Part shown: piece by piece, positions 51,511 through 52,500 of the stretch
Layout: each line of letters starts with the position of its first letter
Numbering within the stretch: the first letter of the stretch is position 1
NCBI GenBank assembly: GCA_963575745.1
Contig: CAUYUJ010007225.1
Location: 1 to 52,500, forward strand
Reading direction: 5' to 3'
DNA length: 52,500 nucleotides
Origin: Prorocentrum cordatum
Lineage: Eukaryota > Sar > Dinophyceae > Prorocentrales > Prorocentraceae
Translations under genes and position numbers: made by a program
Notes under the pieces: model-generated
The model's database searches: none
The model's input: the letters and a program-made list of their open reading frames with translations, nothing else
What the model was told of the DNA's origin: nothing

Positions 51511-51879
51511 CAGGCAAATGGATATTCCCACTACGACAACAAGCATTCCCAGCCACTCGCGGCGTCCAGCTTTTTCCCTCAGGAAAACATATGCCATAAC
51601 AGTAACCATTACCAAACGCAGACACGCGACCGCTACGCAGAGAATCTGAGGAATCTCTGCATACGAAATTACGTCAGGGAGCGCCGCGGAAATGTAGACG
51701 ACAACCCCAGCTGCCCAGAGCTTCGCAGACCATGACTCGTGTTTGCACAGGTGCGCCCGACGCTGCATCACGAAACCAATGCTGGAGAGAGTGCAATTCA
51801 GCAGCGCCATAGATAGGCCTATTGCAAAACGAGAACCCAGCCCATTGTCACGATCTGGCGTCTCCCCTGCAAGATTCAT
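51511..51879 (-). CDS. NIPA-like Mg2+ transporter, upstream exon (TM1-TM4)
   Basis: The frame from the ATG at 51,879 encodes a short polar start, then four hydrophobic segments: FAIGLSMALLNCTLSSIGFV, LWAAGVVVYISAALPDVISY, CVAVACLRLVMVTVMAYVFL and WLGMLVVVVGISICL. Spacing, and the basic MQRRAHLCKHESW loop after TM1, match the first half of NIPA transporters. A CTTGCAG just inside the ATG could instead be an acceptor, with an earlier exon near 51.9-52.06 kb, where a frame with a hydrophobic segment (LWSFLSALTLPVACVL) ends in a stop. The donor is not certain (GTGGGA inside TM4 or a site after it), so the lower boundary is approximate. Confidence 0.65.
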
Positions 51880-52064
51880 TTCCGACTCCAGAAAGGTGTC
51901 CTCATGATGGCGGGAACAATTGAGGCGAAACTGTTAGAACCCAAATGCTGTAATACGCATGCTACAGGTAACGTGAGCGCAGAAAGAAAAGACCACAACC
52001 GCATGTTCTCCCATATCTCACGTCGCGTCCTATCATTCGCATTTACTCGGCAAAATGTTCGCAC

Positions 52065-52412
52065 TGACAGTTCACTGCGTAGCGCACTATTTGTGACTAG
52101 ACGCGTCGCTCCGCCTTACTCTCAGCGACTGTTCCGCTCGTATGTTGTGACCTGGTGTTGCGACTTCTGATCAATTAAGCAAAGGATGCCTAACCTTGTC
52201 CTTGTGCAGAGGCATATTTCATGCATATGTGCACGCCAGACAACGTGACATTAACATGCTGGTACTCCGATTCCTACATACGCTCTACTCAACTCTATAT
52301 TTAGATTCAGCACCAGGAACAGCAGGAGTCATGATGTACATCTCATTTTGAAATAAAACATCCAAAGCAGCAGGGATAACCATTTAAGTATACGTTAACA
52401 CGATTGCCCCTG
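52065..52412. other. No gene seen
   Basis: AT-richer unique-looking sequence upstream of the NIPA-like gene. It could hold its promoter, but no element can be named. Confidence 0.4.
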
Positions 52413-52500
52413 CTGCCTCCTCCTCCTCCTCCTCCTCTTCCTCCTCTTCCTCATCGCTATCTTCATTCTCGTCCTTTCCCTCCTTCTCCATATTTCCCCC
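52413..52500 (+). repeat. (CTC)n array at the window edge
   Basis: CTC triplets with CTT interruptions running to the end of the window. Confidence 0.9.

Overview
The window looks like nuclear DNA of a dinoflagellate. This is inferred from style, since there is no rRNA or marker gene. Host genes are sparse and split by repeat-filled introns, and every host exon I can support lies on the minus strand. Secreted-protein modules (a GDPH/VWD-like domain after a Thr-Pro-Ala linker, and a PAN-like Cys module) and the Ty1/copia and APE-type LINE families are of kinds typical of dinoflagellate genomes. More than half of the window is simple repeat, satellite or retroelement.

Layout. 1-1.6 kb: a Gly/Lys-rich protein end (+) and a small terminal exon (-). 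1.8-4.0 kb: a satellite of about 158 bp units. 4.3-4.6 kb: an almost pure G tract. 5,116-21,949: one very large, decayed Ty1/copia-type LTR retrotransposon (+) with 262-bp LTRs, a GAAGA target duplication and a primer-binding-site-like sequence. It inserted into a 423-bp unit of a CCAAGA-type repeat that continues at 21,950-22,990. 24.2-30.0 kb: probably one secreted-protein gene (-) with a signal-peptide exon, a PAN-like exon and a VWD-like exon, whose introns are full of CTC, CAT and GTC triplet arrays. 33.0-35.0 kb: tetranucleotide and octanucleotide arrays. 35.3-39.8 kb: a LINE (+) with endonuclease and reverse transcriptase. 41.9-47.0 kb: a second LINE (-) that is itself interrupted by a retroposed cDNA with an A6 tail and a 17-bp target duplication. 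47.6-49.3 kb: degenerate tandem repeats. 49.5-51.9 kb: a NIPA-like transporter gene (-) split by an intron holding an A74 tract.

The most unusual object is the 16.8-kb copia element. Besides gag, zinc knuckle, protease, integrase, reverse transcriptase and RNase H, it contains a recognisable RNA 2'-phosphotransferase (Tpt1/KptA) domain with all four catalytic residues conserved, a decayed RING-H2 finger, a second domain that may be methyltransferase-derived, and a Cys/His cluster. Its interior is sown with about 28 copies of a 14-base hairpin (GCRGGGNNACCTGC), all in the sense orientation and nearly all read as the peptide Ala-Gly-x-Pro-Ala. I saw none outside the element. A foldback-like element with an AAATCCT duplication is nested between integrase and reverse transcriptase. 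The copy is dead: it has stops, frameshifts, and Ala for the first Asp of the reverse transcriptase active-site pair.
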